Assembly: GCA_027487485.1 (NCBI GenBank)
Contig: JAIYDN010000100.1
Coordinates: 52,796 to 116,795, forward strand
Length of the DNA: 64,000 bases
Direction of reading: 5' to 3'
Origin: Planctomycetaceae bacterium
GTDB lineage: Bacteria > Planctomycetota > Planctomycetia > Pirellulales > Pirellulaceae
Part shown: piece by piece, positions 28,353 through 37,648 of the stretch
Layout: every line of letters starts with the position of its first letter
How positions within the stretch are numbered: position 1 is the stretch's first letter
Notes under the pieces: model-generated
What the model was told of the DNA's origin: nothing
The model's input: the letters and a program-made list of their open reading frames with translations, nothing else
Databases searched by the model: none
Translations under genes and position numbers: made by a program

Positions 28353-28658
28353 GCGGTGTGAAGTTGTATGAAATCGAGTCCGGTCGAAGGGTCGTGAATT
28401 CTATCGTAGCCTAGCGGTGAGAGGCATCGAAAGAAATCACGTCTTCGACTACTCGCGGTGGGAAAGTACACAACTGCAAGGAACGCAAGTATCCAATCAT
28501 TAAATGCAATGATTAAACTTGCTTATCTTGAAAGCGCACCTAGCGTTGGAAGATGCATTTCGAAAAGTCATCGTTCGAATTCTCGCTGCGTGCCGAACCG
28601 TCGTGCGAGCCTCTCCCGTTGACCTAGACATTCAGGGATTCGCTGGCTTCGCAGAGCC
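28353..28658. other. Convergent intergenic region with inverted repeat
   Basis: 306 nt between converging genes. The only structure I see is a two-part inverted repeat: GCAAGT (28485-28490) with ACTTGC (28517-28522), and inside it AATCATT (28495-28501) with AATGATT (28508-28514). It may act as a bidirectional terminator. No open frame is convincing. Confidence 0.45.
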
Positions 28659-29579
28659 TTACTTGGCCACAAACTGACTCAGGTAGCGATAGCTCTGAGC
28701 GAGCGATTCGATCCTGGTCTCTTGGCTACCTTCGTAAACGCGATCTTCGACTTCCACACAAACCGGCCCCGTATAGCCAGCATCCCCAAGCACGGAGAAA
28801 AATTGAGACCAATCGATTTCGCCTAAGCCGGGTAACTTGGGTGTGTGGTAGAGCTTCGGATGAGCGAACACGCCAACTTCATTCAGGCGATGCCGATCAA
28901 CTCGAACGTCTTTCGCATGCACATGGAAAATGCGATCGATGAAGTCCCGCAATGGACTGATGTAGTCCATGCATTGCCACACCATGTGGGACGGGTCATA
29001 ATTCAGTCCCAACATGGGACTGCCAAGGTCGGCAAACAAACGACGCCAAATCGCTGGCGTCGTGGCGATGTTCTTACCACCGGGCCATTCGTCTTCACTG
29101 AATAGCATCGGGCAATTCTCAATGCCGATTCGGACGTTCATCTTTTCCGCCAAGTCGATGATCGGCTTCCATGTGCTCAACAGACGCGGCCAATTGTCAT
29201 CAACACTTTTGGTGAAATCGCGCCCAATGAACGTGTTCACTTGATTCAAACCCAACTTCGGGGCAGCAAGAATCACTTCCATCAAATGCTCGACGCTACG
29301 CGAACCTTCCGCAAGGTCAGGGGACAAGCAATTAGGATAGTATCCCAAGCCGCTTAGCTTGACACCGGTCGAGGCCGATAACGCATGGATGCGAGCAATC
29401 TTGGCATCATCCAAGGATAGAACATCCACATGGGTCACGCCCGCATAGCGACGTTCTGCCTTGCTGGGTGGCCAGCACATCGCCTCGATGTACTTGTATC
29501 CAATATTCGCTGCGATGCCGAACAGATCCTCCAGAGAAACGTCTGGTAGGATCGCGCTGACGAATCCAAGCTGCATCAT
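28659..29579 (-). CDS. Sugar phosphate isomerase/epimerase-like TIM barrel
   Basis: The 306-residue protein belongs to the xylose-isomerase-like/AP endonuclease 2 TIM-barrel family. The metal-binding residues expected for this fold are visible: Glu154 in GIENCP, Asp195 and His198 in NYDPSHM, His221 in HVHAKD and Glu near 274 in CVEVED. Members of this group isomerise or epimerise sugars, or degrade inositol and related compounds. No signal peptide is present, so it acts in the cytoplasm. The gene starts 5 nt after the E2 gene on the same strand and must share its transcript, although a metabolic link is not obvious. Substrate unknown. Confidence 0.85.
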   Translation of the reverse strand: MMQLGFVSAILPDVSLEDLFGIAANIGYKYIEAMCWPPSKAERRYAGVTHVDVLSLDDAKIARIHALSASTGVKLSGLGYYPNCLSPDLAEGSRSVEHLMEVILAAPKLGLNQVNTFIGRDFTKSVDDNWPRLLSTWKPIIDLAEKMNVRIGIENCPMLFSEDEWPGGKNIATTPAIWRRLFADLGSPMLGLNYDPSHMVWQCMDYISPLRDFIDRIFHVHAKDVRVDRHRLNEVGVFAHPKLYHTPKLPGLGEIDWSQFFSVLGDAGYTGPVCVEVEDRVYEGSQETRIESLAQSYRYLSQFVAK

Positions 29580-29584
29580 AATCT

Positions 29585-30880
29585 TTAGATTTCAAGGAAT
29601 AAACGGGCTGGATCTTCAATCACTTCCTTGATCGTCTTCAAGAAAGTAACGGCTTCACGTCCATCAATAATGCGATGATCATAAGTCAAAGCCAAATACA
29701 TCATCGGCCGAATCACGACCTGGCCATTCAGAGCAATCGGACGCTCCTGGATGGAATGCAAACCAAGAATCCCACTTTGAGGAGGATTCACAATCGGGGT
29801 CGAAAGCAACGATCCATAGATTCCACCGTTGCTGATGGTAAACGTGCCCCCTTCGAGATCGGAAGGAAGCAGCTTGTTCGCAGAAGCCCGAGCTGCATAT
29901 TCACCGATCGTTCGTTCGATTTCGGCGAAGCTCATCTTTTCTACATTGCGCAGTACCGGTACGACCAGACCTTTGCCTCCACCGATCGCGATACCGATAT
30001 CGCAATAGTGACGGTAGACAACATCGTTGCCGCGAATCTCAGCGTTCACCGAAGGATATCGCTTTAATGCTTCACACGCAGCCTTGGCGAAGAAGGACAT
30101 GAACCCTAACTTCACGCCGTGCTTTTCAGCGAACTGATCCTTGTACTTGTTTCGCAAATTCATAACGGGCTGCATGTCCACTTCGTTGAAAGTGGTTAAC
30201 AGCGCTGCATTGTGCTGAGCCTGAACGAGCCGGGATGCGATCGTCCGGCGAATCATGCTCATCGGCTTCACTTCTTCGGCCCGGTTGGCGGTTCCCTGTT
30301 GCAGGACTTGCGAAGGAACGGAAGTGGCTGTTTTGGCGGCCGGAGCGACGACGCTGGTCACCGCTTTGCTAACATTCGCAGCGACGGCCGCAACCGTCCC
30401 GCTGGCTCCAGAAACAATCGTACCGGCGGCCGCTGCCGTTTGAGAAACAAATCGAGCGACATCTTCCTTCAGTACGCGTCCGCCCGGTCCAGTCGGTGCA
30501 ACTTGCGATGCAACCAGTTGGTTATCGTCCAACATTCGCTGAGCCGCCGGCATGACTCGAGCAGGTTCCGAAGCAGGGGTAGTGCCGGCCGAGCTTGGCG
30601 CGACTTCTGCTGCTGGAGCTACTGCTGGTGCGGCTGCAGGCTTGGCGGCGGGCTGAAACGTTGCAATAACGTCGCCTACGGAAGCAAATTCCTCGCGCTG
30701 CTTCAGAATCTTGACCAACACCCCGTCTTCCGGAGCGGAAATCTGGACTGAGGCCTTTTCCGTTTCCAGATCTACCAGGTCCGTCCCGGCAGCAACCCAG
30801 TCCCCTTCCTTCTTAAGCCACTGGCCAATTTGAACTTCGGAGACGCTTTCCCCAACGGACGGAACGATAATGTCGGTCAT
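29585..30880 (-). CDS. sucB: 2-oxoglutarate dehydrogenase E2 (dihydrolipoyl succinyltransferase)
   Basis: The protein is 431 residues from ATG 30880; an upstream in-frame start would add 19 residues that do not fit the family. The lipoyl domain (1-80) has Lys42 in DLETEKASV, the lipoylation site. An Ala/Pro-rich linker follows, then a peripheral-subunit-binding domain near 115-155 ([11 protein letters not shown]), a second Ala/Val-rich linker and the catalytic acyltransferase domain (about 200-431) with His402 and Asp406 in YDHRIIDG. The start [18 protein letters not shown] is typical of SucB and not of pyruvate E2. It transfers succinyl from lipoamide to CoA in the TCA cycle. E1 (sucA) is not in the window; an E3 gene is at 45.7 kb. 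Branched-chain E2 is the main alternative. Confidence 0.88.
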   Translation of the reverse strand: MTDIIVPSVGESVSEVQIGQWLKKEGDWVAAGTDLVDLETEKASVQISAPEDGVLVKILKQREEFASVGDVIATFQPAAKPAAAPAVAPAAEVAPSSAGTTPASEPARVMPAAQRMLDDNQLVASQVAPTGPGGRVLKEDVARFVSQTAAAAGTIVSGASGTVAAVAANVSKAVTSVVAPAAKTATSVPSQVLQQGTANRAEEVKPMSMIRRTIASRLVQAQHNAALLTTFNEVDMQPVMNLRNKYKDQFAEKHGVKLGFMSFFAKAACEALKRYPSVNAEIRGNDVVYRHYCDIGIAIGGGKGLVVPVLRNVEKMSFAEIERTIGEYAARASANKLLPSDLEGGTFTISNGGIYGSLLSTPIVNPPQSGILGLHSIQERPIALNGQVVIRPMMYLALTYDHRIIDGREAVTFLKTIKEVIEDPARLFLEI

Positions 30881-31041
30881 TTGACGATATACTAATGGGA
30901 GTTCTTGATGAAGCAACAGATCTGCATCTGCAGACAACTAAAGCATATAGCAAGTGATCTACAATGTCACCCGCCTTGAACAACCTGCAAGCCAAGAATC
31001 TTCCATGCCAAACTTTAACGACAGAACCGGTTAAGTAAAGA

Positions 31042-32034
31042 ATGCCAGCCCAGCCAGAACCAACAATTGCTTGTTCAAACCCTTCGTATAGGGAATCCTG
31101 GGTTTCGCTGGGGAATTCCGATTTAAAAGTAAGCCGGATCGGTTTGGGCTGCTGGCCCATGGCGGGAATCACGTCGATCGGGATTTCAGACGCAGATTCC
31201 ATCGCGACCGTGCAAGAAGCCCTCGAATGCGGCATCAATTTCTTCGACACCGCTTTTTCCTATGGGTACGACGGTCGAAGCGATGAAATTCTTCGAATCG
31301 CACTTCAAAATCGACGCGATCAGGCCATCATCGCTCACAAAGTTGGTTCGCACTGGGACGAGAAAAAAAAACGAGTGGTGGACGGCTCCCCCTCACGCCT
31401 GAAAGCTCAGGCTCAGGCTTGCGTGCGTCGCATTGGTTCGGACTTTGTGGATGTGATGTACTTGCATACGCCAGACCCCAATGTCCCCATCGAAGACTCG
31501 GCCGGCGCGATCGCAGAAATTTGCAAGTCGGGACTGGCTCGATATGCGGCTGTCTCCAATGTGAACTCGCAACAGGCGGCTCGCTTTGCACAAGTTTGTC
31601 CCGTGGTCGCAATTCAGCCGTATTTCAACATGTTCCAGCAAGAAAGCGTTGCAGAACTCCAGCCGTTTGCTAGCAGCCACCAAGTTTCGCTCGTTTGCTA
31701 TTGGATCTTGATGAAAGGCTTGCTGTCCGGGAATTTGAAAAGAGATCACCAGTTCGATCCAAATGACCGGCGGCTGACTTATCCCATCTTTCAAGGCGAA
31801 GCGTGGCAACGTGCCCAAGACTTACTGGACAAGCTTCGTTCTCTGGCGAACGATTTGCAATGCACCGTGGCTCAATTGGTGACAGCATGGTCTTTGACGA
31901 ACCCCGGCGTCACGGTCGCTTTGCTTGGAGCGAAACGCCCGGATCAAATCCGCGAAGCAGTGGGTGCCTTAGAGCTGAAACTCTCTCCCGAGACCATCGC
32001 CATAATCGGCTCTTGGTGCCAGCCCCGGGCTTAA
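31042..32034 (+). CDS. Aldo/keto reductase
   Basis: The 330-residue TIM-barrel reductase has the full catalytic tetrad Asp69, Tyr74 (FFDTAFSYG), Lys100 (AHKVG) and His142 (YLHTPD). It would reduce aldehydes or ketones with NADPH. The C-terminal LGAKRPDQIREAVGAL matches the cofactor-phosphate-binding end of the family. It resembles bacterial AKRs related to YajO/TAS-type proteins and may act on sugars, but the substrate cannot be told. Divergent from the E2 gene, with about 160 nt between starts; both promoters must lie there. Confidence 0.87.
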   Translation: MPAQPEPTIACSNPSYRESWVSLGNSDLKVSRIGLGCWPMAGITSIGISDADSIATVQEALECGINFFDTAFSYGYDGRSDEILRIALQNRRDQAIIAHKVGSHWDEKKKRVVDGSPSRLKAQAQACVRRIGSDFVDVMYLHTPDPNVPIEDSAGAIAEICKSGLARYAAVSNVNSQQAARFAQVCPVVAIQPYFNMFQQESVAELQPFASSHQVSLVCYWILMKGLLSGNLKRDHQFDPNDRRLTYPIFQGEAWQRAQDLLDKLRSLANDLQCTVAQLVTAWSLTNPGVTVALLGAKRPDQIREAVGALELKLSPETIAIIGSWCQPRA

Positions 32035-32044
32035 TTCTCTAGCC

Positions 32045-32083
32045 CTAAACTTCAACTCGAACTTCAACTTCAACTCGAACTTA
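32045..32083 (+). repeat. Short direct repeat AACTTCAACTCG
   Basis: A run of AACTTCAA/CTCGAACTT-type units directly after the aldo/keto reductase gene (39 nt). It is a simple imperfect repeat of 12-18 nt, with no gene inside. Confidence 0.5.
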
Positions 32084-32140
32084 TCACGAGCAAGAGCACG
32101 AAGAAACACTACGGCTCCGGGCCGCCTATCTTCAAGTCAC

Positions 32141-33034
32141 CTATTTCTTCTTAGGCTCCAGGCACTTCAAAACACTTTCCGGGACTTCTTCCGTCAAAAA
32201 AGCCGGCTCTTTGTCTTTGTTGTCTTTGTCTTTGGGATCGGATGGGTCCGTTCCAAACGGAGTATCGCTGGAAAGCGAAAGCACCAAACGGACGGGAGTA
32301 TTGCGAGGCGGGATTCGATCAGCAAAGCCCTCGAACATCAGGGCCGAATTGGCTTGATCGCTTCGGACGGCAACGTCCATCGTCGAGGTGGTGAAGTTGG
32401 ATACCGAAATCAGCTCACCGCTATCTCCTAGGTAGTGCGTCTTACCCTCTTCGTCTTTGTACATCTGGCTGCCGGCAAACACCCAATCCCAGGTCATCGC
32501 CTTCTTGGTATCGATTCGTCGAATCCAGTTTTGAGCGAGAGTGGCTTTGGGCTTTCCATCCGCATCCAACCACAACGCATAGACTCGAATGGTCGTTCCC
32601 GAAGCAGGCTTGAAGGGGTCGAAGGAAGCCGGACTGCCGGGTTTCGCACCAATCGCGAGAAGCCCCGCATGAACCGATTGAGCTCTTGCGATCACAGCCA
32701 CAATGGCCTCGTGTTCCTTGCTTCCCGCTGGACAAGCGAACAGCTCCAGTTGAACATCGCGTTGAACGATATATCCGTCCATAACCACGAACTGCTCATC
32801 GCGATTGATCCAGATTCGATTTTTCGGATGCAGTGGTTTGCAATCTGCGGGAGGTTCAAAAGTGTCATCGACTCGCTTTCGCAGCTCCTCCGGGCTCATC
32901 CAAAAAGCTTCTTCATCTGCGTCGGCTGCAATCAAGCTGGAGATTGAATTCAATGCAACGAAAACCAAGCAGACACGAAATGGCACAGCAAAAACAGCAA
33001 GCCAGTTGCTCACGTTCCAAATCGCTCGATTCAT
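32141..33034 (-). CDS. Secreted YdjY-domain protein
   Basis: The protein is 297 residues from ATG 33034; the open frame extends 46 residues upstream into the repeat array, which I discount. A signal peptide (NVSNWLAVFAVPFRVCLVFV, cut near SSLIAADA) is followed by a domain with the pattern VVMDGYIVQRDVQLELFACP and KEHEAIVAV, the hallmark of YdjY domains. Its HE pair may bind metal. The C-terminus is charged (KDKDNKDKEP) and proline-rich. Planctomycetes often have several such exported proteins; their role is unknown. Convergent with the aldo/keto reductase gene. Confidence 0.7.
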   Translation of the reverse strand: MNRAIWNVSNWLAVFAVPFRVCLVFVALNSISSLIAADADEEAFWMSPEELRKRVDDTFEPPADCKPLHPKNRIWINRDEQFVVMDGYIVQRDVQLELFACPAGSKEHEAIVAVIARAQSVHAGLLAIGAKPGSPASFDPFKPASGTTIRVYALWLDADGKPKATLAQNWIRRIDTKKAMTWDWVFAGSQMYKDEEGKTHYLGDSGELISVSNFTTSTMDVAVRSDQANSALMFEGFADRIPPRNTPVRLVLSLSSDTPFGTDPSDPKDKDNKDKEPAFLTEEVPESVLKCLEPKKK

Positions 33035-33094
33035 TTTCCATTCCCCCAATAGTGTTGATTTCCTGCATTCGATACACAAGCACGCCAATCCAAC

Positions 33095-33540
33095 CCGTAG
33101 TGGACGAGGCGACGAGGCCCTTACTAGCCGTAGTGGACGAGGCAACGAGGCCCAAGTTATATCCCAACGCAATGATAGCGGGATCTGTAGCCAGATCCAC
33201 TACCTAGCCGTAGTGGACGAGGCCCAAGCTAACCCGTAGTGGACGAGGCAACGAGGCCCAATCTAACCCGTAGTGGACGAGGCAACGAGGCCCAAGCTAT
33301 ATCCCAACGCAATGATAGCGGGATCTGTGGCCAGATCCACTACCTAGCTGTAGTGGACGAGGCAACGAGGCCCAATCTAACCCGTAGTGGACGAGGCAAC
33401 GAGGCCCAATCTAACCCGTAGTGGACGAGGCAACGAGGCCCTTACCACATTCACAAAGCAATGATAACGGGATCTGTAGTCAGATCCACTACCATTTAGG
33501 TTATTGGACTGTGGATGGGATCTGTAGCCAGATCCACTAC
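33095..33540 (+). repeat. Tandem intergenic repeat array (GTAGTGGACGAGG units)
   Basis: Eight copies of CCGTAGTGGACGAGGC, seven followed by AACGAGGCCC (one has GACG) and one shortened. Some are spaced 34 nt apart. Four copies of GGGATCTGT-(G/T)-CAGATCCACTAC are interleaved. A composite unit of about 80 nt recurs at 33128 and 33268 with only a few differences. CCACTAC and GTAGTGG are inverted repeats of each other, so neighbouring units can form hairpins. The array lies between the YdjY protein gene and the large unknown gene. Frames through it on either strand are artefacts of the repeat. Confidence 0.9.
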
Positions 33541-33819
33541 CTAGGTATCTCGTTGATGCATTTAGATCGCTCGTTTGCCGAAGACATGCGAGCTCTTAAT
33601 GCTCGTGATGTTGGAAAGGCTGCCGAGTCGAATGTCCATACCTAAAACCAAATTTTCTGGAAGATAAAAAAGTGTTTTCAATAAACTCTCGTAGGTGCTT
33701 GCAACTTGAAAATCTGGAACAACAATTGGCCTTCAGTTGATGGCACGCAGATCGCCCGTTTGCTCGCATCAATTTGACTTGCAATCTTATCTTTAATCGC
33801 AAACGTGGACGAGAGACCT
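33541..33819. other. Upstream region of large unknown gene
   Basis: About 280 nt between the repeat array and ATG 33820. AT-rich around 33650-33680. No gene seen; a promoter for the downstream gene is expected here. Confidence 0.3.
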
Positions 33820-35748
33820 ATGGACTGGGTTAAGCCCAAACATCGTGCTAGACAGCTAAAAAAATCCGACACCCCGGACGCCGAAGTCTCAGCAAGCAAA
33901 TGGCTTCAGCAACTGTGCGCCGAAAACGTCGCCCTTTTGCAGTCTTCCTTGCCGGTTCGCGAATCGCAAGCGAAACAGCGTGCTTCCAAAGTTTCTGCCG
34001 AAGCATACCTTCGGGCGATGCTCTGGGGCACCGGAGTCTGGGAAGTCGAAAACATCCATCATCAAGAATTCCTAAACGACCTTGTCGAGTCGTTCGGTGG
34101 CGACGCTTCTTCCGCCCCCGCCAGCCGCACGAAAACCAAGTCGCGAATTGCTCTCGACGATACGGTGTCCGCCCAAAAAGTGGCTGCTTCCACCAAGATT
34201 GGTAAGTGGATTTCTAGCCAACTTCCCAAATCAGGCCACGACCCTTATGTCGCATTGGCTTGCGCTGGCTGGATCCACGCATTGCCCGAGGTCGGTCGCG
34301 ACATCCCGCCAGCATTGTGGTTGGAAGTTCTTCAGTGCGCACTGACACAAGTCGATCGCGCATGGGCTCAAGGACCCGTCGATGGTATTTTCCCATGGAT
34401 CGTTTGGTCCTGCGAAGTACCTCTTGCGTTGGCGAAGCAACTGTCACACTTGGGTGGCAAAGATCGAATCGTCAGCGAGACACTGAATCGCATCGCGTTG
34501 ATGTTGGAAGATTCGTCGGATTCCTCGCAACCGTTCATGGAGCGTGGGGGGCAGAATCTACGAGCACTGCTTGCATGCATCGTTCGATGCCGCTGGTCTG
34601 CGGATGCCTTAGGGGCACGAAAGTGGTACCCACCCCAACGAAAAGCCTTGGGCAAACTTGCGATAGCAACTTTGGCTCTTTGCGACGCTGAAGGGCGGCA
34701 GCTGTTGTTTGATCGAGACGACACGCTATGCGATGAGGATTTTTGGGTCGCGATCAATCATCTTGCAGGCCAAAACAAGAAGCTTCGATTGGCAACGTCT
34801 TGTGCACTGCCTGATCGCATTGGAAAGTCATTGGGCGAGAAATCAGCCAAGCTTCGCAAGGAATCGACCTTGGATGTAACGCTTCCCAAACACAGCCAAT
34901 ATTGGGAAAAGAACTCGATCGTAACCATGCGACGTTCATGGCGAGATCAAGGCAATCGTGTCGCGGTTGATTTTTCGAGCGACGTGATCTGGCTTGATGT
35001 TATGGGCGAAGATGGTCAGCGAATTTTATCAGGCGATTGGGATGTCCAAGTCACTCGCAACAAGACTCCGATCCAGTTGGATGTCTCGTGGCAAGAAGTC
35101 TGTTGGTTCTCCGATGACGATGTGGATTATCTTGAATTGGAATGCGGCGTCGAAGATGTCTGCAAAATCCAGCGGCAGATCATGCTGATGCGAGACGAAG
35201 GGATCGTTTTCTTTGCCGACGCTTTGATCGCTGAGAAGCCGGAAGAATGGTCCTTGCAATCCACTTGGACTGCAGTTGATGATATACGCTTTGAAACTGA
35301 AGCGAAAACGAACGAGGGGAAACTGTTACGTACCGGCGTGGAGGATACGACGGTGGCGTTGCTTCTGCCGGTCGCGATTCCAGAATGGCGCCGTTCCCCC
35401 AGTCATGGCAAACTCACCTTCAGCGAATCGACTCTTTCAGTACAGTGCAGTGCCAGCGCGAAGACTCTTTACAGCCCGCTCGTGATGTCATTGCGGGGCG
35501 CATCAAAGAACCAGTCGTACACATGGCGACAGCTGACGATTGCCGAAGAGCTACAGATCGTTCCTCGCGAGGTAGCCGAAGCGTATCGCGTGCAAATCAA
35601 TAACGACCAATGGGTCTTTTATCGTTCGTTGAGCCCATGCACACGACGCACGGTGATGGGTTTGCACTTGAATACAGAATTCTACGCAGGCCGCTTCACC
35701 AAAGCCGACGGCGAATTCGAACCCATCGTCGAAGTCAACCCAGAATAG
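33820..35748 (+). CDS. Large hypothetical protein, 642 residues
   Basis: I do not recognise this family. ATG 33820 is preceded by GAGAG 5 nt upstream and is preferred over GTG 33805. The N-terminal half looks helical (AKQRASKVSAEAYLRAMLWG, then ALACAGWIHALPEVG), with many Trp and Leu residues. The C-terminal half (from about 380) looks like beta strands: RVAVDFSSDVIWLDVMG, WDVQVTRNKTP, YLELECGVED. A two-domain layout with an alpha/alpha toroid-like part then a beta sandwich would fit a polysaccharide lyase of the heparinase II/III type. That is only a resemblance in layout, since I see no catalytic motif. No signal peptide. Single-gene unit, convergent with the PQQ-like gene. Confidence 0.55.
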   Translation: MDWVKPKHRARQLKKSDTPDAEVSASKWLQQLCAENVALLQSSLPVRESQAKQRASKVSAEAYLRAMLWGTGVWEVENIHHQEFLNDLVESFGGDASSAPASRTKTKSRIALDDTVSAQKVAASTKIGKWISSQLPKSGHDPYVALACAGWIHALPEVGRDIPPALWLEVLQCALTQVDRAWAQGPVDGIFPWIVWSCEVPLALAKQLSHLGGKDRIVSETLNRIALMLEDSSDSSQPFMERGGQNLRALLACIVRCRWSADALGARKWYPPQRKALGKLAIATLALCDAEGRQLLFDRDDTLCDEDFWVAINHLAGQNKKLRLATSCALPDRIGKSLGEKSAKLRKESTLDVTLPKHSQYWEKNSIVTMRRSWRDQGNRVAVDFSSDVIWLDVMGEDGQRILSGDWDVQVTRNKTPIQLDVSWQEVCWFSDDDVDYLELECGVEDVCKIQRQIMLMRDEGIVFFADALIAEKPEEWSLQSTWTAVDDIRFETEAKTNEGKLLRTGVEDTTVALLLPVAIPEWRRSPSHGKLTFSESTLSVQCSASAKTLYSPLVMSLRGASKNQSYTWRQLTIAEELQIVPREVAEAYRVQINNDQWVFYRSLSPCTRRTVMGLHLNTEFYAGRFTKADGEFEPIVEVNPE

Positions 35749-35824
35749 TTGCGAAGACAGTTTTCACGGCTAACGCCTACGGTTTAAGCGAGAACGGCGA
35801 TTAGGTATCGCTAGTCAATTTGGA

Positions 35825-37483
35825 CTACTCGCTGGGCAGTTCGTAGGCTGCGGCTTCGCAGTCGTTGCGGATGACTAGGCGGTTACCTGCTAATGATGGA
35901 TGATTCCAGGTTTTGCCACTTAAGGCTGTAAACCGGCTGAGCTCCCGATGACTTTCCGGGGTGGCCGCTACCAAAACGATTTCTCCTGTCTCTGCTTGAA
36001 TGAGAAGCTTGTCGCGAACCAGCAGCATCTGGCCGTGACCGTAACGACCCTTCTTCCAGACTCGCTTACCGTCCTCCAACCGCAAACATGTTAGCAGCCC
36101 GTTATCAAGACCGTAGAGATGCTGATCTAAAACGACGAAGTTCGATAACTTTGATTTCAAATGAGACGATCGCCAAATCTCTTCCGTCGCCCAAACGCCA
36201 CCTTCATTGGTAATCTTTAACAATGCAGTGCCCATGTCGTAGCCTGACGAGATTAGGACGCGAGCACCTTGATCCACGCTGGATGGATCGTCGCACTGGT
36301 CCACGATGACAGGTTGCGCAACGTTGACTCGCGAATCCCCTTGAGTCACCCAGGGATGCAAAAACAAAGACTTCCCGTCGATCGAATAGGATCGCAGTCC
36401 AGCACCATTGAAGCTTAGGATCTGCGGAACCTGACATAAACGCGATGCGATGGGGGATGCATACGAGGCATGGTCGTCGCCGCATCGCCATCGTTCTTCG
36501 CCCGTTTCTGTAGAGAAAGCAACAGCCGATCCACCCGCTCCGGCTCCCGGAGTCACGATCACTAGGTCGTCAACGATCAACGGGGAGCTTGTGGTGCCAA
36601 AGTACAAGTTCGAGAGGCCTGGACCATCAAGTAAAGTTTGTTTCCAAATCAATTCGCCAGTCATTAGATCCACACAAGTCAACCGACCACACCCACCCAT
36701 CGAGTAAACTCGACCATGGTGAATCGTCGGTGTCGATCTAGGGCCGTCTCCATGCTCGCTCGTGAATCGCTCCACTTCACGATGGCACCAAAGTTCTTCG
36801 CCCGTCGTGGCGTGGTAACAAACGACGCATTCTTCCTGATCACGCTGTTCGAGTCCGACCGCTAATTCACCTACCAATGCAAAACTGGACCAACCCAAAC
36901 CTACAGGATGCTTCCACAGCAGCTTGGGTGGCGCTTGCTCCCAATTGTCGCCTAGGGATATTGAGTTCAGGACAGCATTGCGTGCTTGTCCCATGAAACC
37001 AGGGAAGTCCGTTGGAGTTGTCAATGAAAGCTCGGGCGAGATTCTTGGTATTGAACTGGCCTTTTTGGAAATCAAGTACGACTTGACCTTACTTTCGGCT
37101 GGCAAGCTCCATCGCCATGCCAGCCTGGGCGTTCGGTCGCCATTAAATCCATCCAAACGAACGAGACAGGAAAGAATCCCGCCCAAGCAAACCACAAGAG
37201 CCAAACCAATCATCACCATTCGTCTGCTTGGACGCAGCATCCACACCGTGACGCCGGCGATAGCAAATGCCGCAAACGCAATAACGATCTGCATACGCAT
37301 GCCATCTAGCGCAAGAAGAAAATACTTGGCGCTGTCTCCTTGAAACCACTGACCAATAACAACGAAGAAACTCAGCAGGAAGCCCAACGCGATGGGAAGC
37401 ATGATGACTTTCAACGTGCGAAGGACGCTGAAAGGTTGGCGTTTAGATTCAGAGTCTGGAATTGCCTGTACGTGGTCGGTCAT
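35825..37483 (-). CDS. Membrane-anchored PQQ-like beta-propeller protein
   Basis: The protein is 552 residues from ATG 37483 (an upstream in-frame start is ignored). Three membrane helices occupy about residues 24-48, 60-80 and 88-108. The rest is an extracytoplasmic beta propeller of the pyrrolo-quinoline-quinone-like type. Blades carry motifs such as CYHATTGEELW, CVDLMTGELIWK, FSTETGEERW and CLRLEDGKRVWKK, which end each four-stranded sheet. There are no quinone or calcium ligands that I can identify, so a scaffold or binding role is more likely than dehydrogenase activity. Located between the large unknown gene and the carboxypeptidase, in the same direction as the latter. Confidence 0.8.
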   Translation of the reverse strand: MTDHVQAIPDSESKRQPFSVLRTLKVIMLPIALGFLLSFFVVIGQWFQGDSAKYFLLALDGMRMQIVIAFAAFAIAGVTVWMLRPSRRMVMIGLALVVCLGGILSCLVRLDGFNGDRTPRLAWRWSLPAESKVKSYLISKKASSIPRISPELSLTTPTDFPGFMGQARNAVLNSISLGDNWEQAPPKLLWKHPVGLGWSSFALVGELAVGLEQRDQEECVVCYHATTGEELWCHREVERFTSEHGDGPRSTPTIHHGRVYSMGGCGRLTCVDLMTGELIWKQTLLDGPGLSNLYFGTTSSPLIVDDLVIVTPGAGAGGSAVAFSTETGEERWRCGDDHASYASPIASRLCQVPQILSFNGAGLRSYSIDGKSLFLHPWVTQGDSRVNVAQPVIVDQCDDPSSVDQGARVLISSGYDMGTALLKITNEGGVWATEEIWRSSHLKSKLSNFVVLDQHLYGLDNGLLTCLRLEDGKRVWKKGRYGHGQMLLVRDKLLIQAETGEIVLVAATPESHRELSRFTALSGKTWNHPSLAGNRLVIRNDCEAAAYELPSE

Positions 37484-37648
37484 CAGCTTGGCGCAATCGA
37501 AAAACGCAGGAGACGGTATCACTTCGAAACTTCGCTCGAAGTTTACCACTCGTTTACTGCACAATCGTCCTTCTTGAGATCGACATATCTGCAAGGTCCC
37601 GCGGGACGCTAACGATTGTAGCGATCTGTTCGATTGCAAAGGATGCTA

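Noticed and set aside
33239..33421. Open frames running through the repeat array at 33 kb
   Set aside because: They result from the repeated unit and stop-free sequence; no start or family signal.
33095..33540. CRISPR array
   Set aside because: Spacers are not unique and unit spacing is irregular; no cas genes.
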